Positions 35,379-37,360 of a stretch of 37,360 nt of DNA are shown piece by piece. Each line of letters begins with the position of its first letter. Within the stretch, counting starts at the first letter, position 1. This DNA comes from Prochlorococcus sp. AG-347-I04 (GTDB lineage: Bacteria > Cyanobacteriota > Cyanobacteriia > PCC-6307 > Cyanobiaceae), in contig QCBL01000012.1 of NCBI GenBank assembly GCA_003281625.1, positions 1 to 37,360 of the forward strand, read 5' to 3'. The translations under genes were made by a program, and so were the position numbers. Below the pieces are notes generated by a model. It was not told the origin of the DNA. It made no database searches and was given only the letters and a program-made list of their open reading frames with translations.

Positions 35379-36980
35379 ATGTCAAAATTTGTTTTTGTCA
35401 CTGGTGGAGTTGTTTCTAGCATTGGTAAAGGGATTGTAGCTGCAAGCTTAGGAAGATTATTAAAGTCTAGAGGATATAGTGTTTCAATATTAAAACTAGA
35501 TCCATACCTAAATGTTGATCCAGGCACAATGAGCCCCTTCCAACATGGAGAAGTATTTGTAACCGAAGATGGGGCTGAAACAGATCTAGATTTAGGTCAC
35601 TATGAAAGATTCACTGATACTGCAATGACTAGATTAAACAGTGTAACTACAGGATCTATTTATCAAGCAGTTATTAACAAAGAAAGAAAAGGTAACTATA
35701 ACGGTGGAACTGTTCAAGTAATACCTCACATAACTGGAGAAATAAGAGAAAGAATCCATCGAGTAGCCGCTAACAGCAATGCAGATATTATTATTACTGA
35801 AATTGGTGGGACAGTTGGCGATATTGAATCTCTCCCTTTTTTAGAAGCAATAAGAGAATTCAAAAATGATGTCAATAGAAATGATGTTGCATACATACAC
35901 GTAACATTACTTCCTTTCATCAAAACCTCTGGCGAAATCAAAACTAAGCCAACGCAGCATTCAGTAAAAGAATTAAGATCAATTGGAATTCAGCCAGATT
36001 TACTTGTTTGCCGAAGTGATAAATCGATAAATGAAGGTCTTAAAAAAAAGCTTAGTGGATTTTGCGGTGTCAATATTAACTCTGTAATTGAAGCATTAGA
36101 CGCAGATAGTATTTATTCTGTACCTCTTTCTTTAAAAAAAGAAGGTTTATGCAAAGAAACCCTGAAGTATCTAGGACTTGAAGACAAAAAATGTGATTTA
36201 AAAAATTGGGAAGAACTAATTCACAATCTAAGAAATCCTGGAGCTCCAATAAAAGTTGCTCTCGTAGGTAAATACATTGAACTTGGAGATGCATATTTAT
36301 CGGTTGTTGAAGCTTTAAGACATGCATGCATTGAACATAAAGCTTTATTAGATTTACATTGGGTAAGCGCTGAAATGATAGAAAAAAATTCAGCAGAAAC
36401 TTACTTAAATGAAGTTGATGCAATTGTAGTTCCTGGAGGATTTGGTAATAGAGGAGTCAATGGAAAAATTTCGGCTATAAAATTTGCAAGAGAAAATAAA
36501 ATTCCCTTTTTAGGGCTATGCCTTGGTATGCAGTGTGCAGTTATAGAATGGGCTAGGAATGTGGCTAATCTTCCAGATGCATCTAGTTCAGAACTAGATC
36601 CGAATACTCCGAATCCAGTGATACATTTATTGCCAGAACAGGAAGATGTCGTTGATTTAGGCGGGACAATGAGACTTGGGGTTTATCCATGTAGATTGAC
36701 TAATAATACAACTGGAAAAAACTTGTATGATGAAGATATTATTTATGAGAGGCATCGACATAGATACGAATTTAATAATTACTACAAACAAAGTTTTTTA
36801 AATTCCGGATACAAAATTAGTGGTACATCACCAGATGGCAGATTAGTTGAGTTAATTGAGTTAGAAAATCATCCTTACTTCTTGGCATGTCAATATCATC
36901 CTGAATTTTTATCAAGACCTGGCAAACCTCATCCTTTGTTTAAAGGTTTAATAAAAGCCTCTCAAGAAAAGTTAACTTAA
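35379..36980 (+). CDS. pyrG: CTP synthase
   Basis: Makes CTP from UTP, ATP and glutamine. The 533-residue protein has the synthetase domain with the ATP loop [15 protein letters not shown] (9-23), [13 protein letters not shown] (41-53) and the GGTVGDIES segment, joined to a class I glutamine amidotransferase domain with nucleophile Cys381 ([11 protein letters not shown]) and the His/Glu pair in [10 protein letters not shown]. It is complete. A long-distance AAGGAGG element lies in the 75-bp leader. The RNA-stuttering GGGC control start known from Bacillus pyrG is not visible. Confidence 0.98.
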   Translation: MSKFVFVTGGVVSSIGKGIVAASLGRLLKSRGYSVSILKLDPYLNVDPGTMSPFQHGEVFVTEDGAETDLDLGHYERFTDTAMTRLNSVTTGSIYQAVINKERKGNYNGGTVQVIPHITGEIRERIHRVAANSNADIIITEIGGTVGDIESLPFLEAIREFKNDVNRNDVAYIHVTLLPFIKTSGEIKTKPTQHSVKELRSIGIQPDLLVCRSDKSINEGLKKKLSGFCGVNINSVIEALDADSIYSVPLSLKKEGLCKETLKYLGLEDKKCDLKNWEELIHNLRNPGAPIKVALVGKYIELGDAYLSVVEALRHACIEHKALLDLHWVSAEMIEKNSAETYLNEVDAIVVPGGFGNRGVNGKISAIKFARENKIPFLGLCLGMQCAVIEWARNVANLPDASSSELDPNTPNPVIHLLPEQEDVVDLGGTMRLGVYPCRLTNNTTGKNLYDEDIIYERHRHRYEFNNYYKQSFLNSGYKISGTSPDGRLVELIELENHPYFLACQYHPEFLSRPGKPHPLFKGLIKASQEKLT

Positions 36981-37015
36981 TCAAATTAATATTCTTTATT
37001 TTTTTGATAAAAAAA

Positions 37016-37360
37016 ATGACAAATTTTTTACCCTTAGTCGAACAATTTCATTCATTACAAGGTGAAGGCTATCACGCTGGAAAAAGTGCTTATTTTGTTA
37101 GATTAGCTGGTTGTAATGTTGGATGTTCTTGGTGCGATACCAAGAATTCATGGGATGAAAAAAAATATCCCTTTATATCAATTGCAAAAATAATAGATCG
37201 CATAAAAATTGCTAGAAGTAAAGGGGCATCTTTTTGCGTAATTACAGGTGGAGAACCTTTACAACATAACTTGGATAATTTTTGCAAAGCCATAAAAAAA
37301 ACGACGCTGGGAGAAGAACAAACTTCAATGAAAATTCATATTGAGACAAGTGGAGTTAAT
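37016..37360 (+). CDS. queE: 7-carboxy-7-deazaguanine synthase QueE (3' truncated)
   Basis: Radical SAM enzyme that contracts 6-carboxytetrahydropterin to 7-carboxy-7-deazaguanine on the route to queuosine. The first 115 residues are visible; the gene runs off the end. The [4Fe-4S] motif is Cys33, Cys37, Cys40 (AGCNVGCSWCDT), preceded by QFHSLQGEGYHAGKSAYFVR, and the ITGGEPL motif near 77-83 is the second SAM-site element. ATG at 37016 gives a normal N-terminus. It follows pyrG by 35 bp and probably shares its transcript. Confidence 0.94.
   Translation, partial: MTNFLPLVEQFHSLQGEGYHAGKSAYFVRLAGCNVGCSWCDTKNSWDEKKYPFISIAKIIDRIKIARSKGASFCVITGGEPLQHNLDNFCKAIKKTTLGEEQTSMKIHIETSGVN

Noticed and set aside
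36076..36423. Minus-strand frame of 115 codons inside pyrG
   Set aside because: Antisense to the CTP synthase inter-domain region; the Leu/Gln-rich product is a composition effect.

Overview
The window reads as a chromosomal stretch of a picocyanobacterium, most probably a high-light-adapted Prochlorococcus. I judge this from the very A+T-rich composition, short intergenic gaps, small genes, and cyanobacterial markers: a sulfolipid pair (sqdB-sqdX), a Ycf37-like TPR membrane protein, an acyl-lipid desaturase, a plastoquinone-type chorismate lyase, and a phage/eukaryote-type ATP-dependent DNA ligase. The strain assignment is inference; nothing was searched. I see no prophage, insertion sequence, CRISPR array, rRNA, or toxin/defence island.

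Layout, left to right. 1-3724 (+): 3' part of clpP, then clpX and dnaX. 3726-6592 (-): a processive family-2 glycosyltransferase and a SPOR/SpoIID cell-wall protein. 6684-8646 (+): rpmI, rplT, a Ycf37-like gene and thiG, closely packed. 8817-11171 (+): sqdB and sqdX. 11184-16918 (-): a small unknown gene, gcvP, gcvH, a PLP enzyme of the methionine gamma-lyase/aluminium-resistance family and a possible DNA-binding protein. 16994-22453 (+): desC, rplI, dnaB, mnmG and a chorismate lyase. 22433-23607 (-): an unknown charged protein and a SprT-like metalloprotein. 23693-25717 (+): a membrane-anchored NTF2-like protein, the ATP-dependent ligase and a 50-residue ORF. 25722-29603 (-): a VTT/TVP38 membrane protein, valS, an A-type Fe-S carrier and tRNA-Val(UAC). 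29702-37360 (+): mazG, speE, speB, gcvT, aspS, pyrG and the 5' part of queE.

Most of the content is housekeeping: proteolysis, replication, translation, glycine cleavage (P and H proteins in one cluster, T protein about 16 kb away in another), polyamine synthesis and nucleotide metabolism. Lipid functions (sulfolipid synthesis and acyl desaturation) fit a phosphate-poor open-ocean phototroph.

I found no convincing new multi-gene system. The best leads are small: the ATP-dependent DNA ligase, a tRNA-Val ending 15 nt before an Fe-S carrier start codon, an HTH-like unknown protein heading the gcvH/gcvP cluster and divergent from desC, a chorismate lyase whose frame runs upstream of its first usual start codon, a convergent overlap where one TCT/AGA repeat codes in both genes, and several leader-scale features. 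No gap exceeds 300 bases without a gene.
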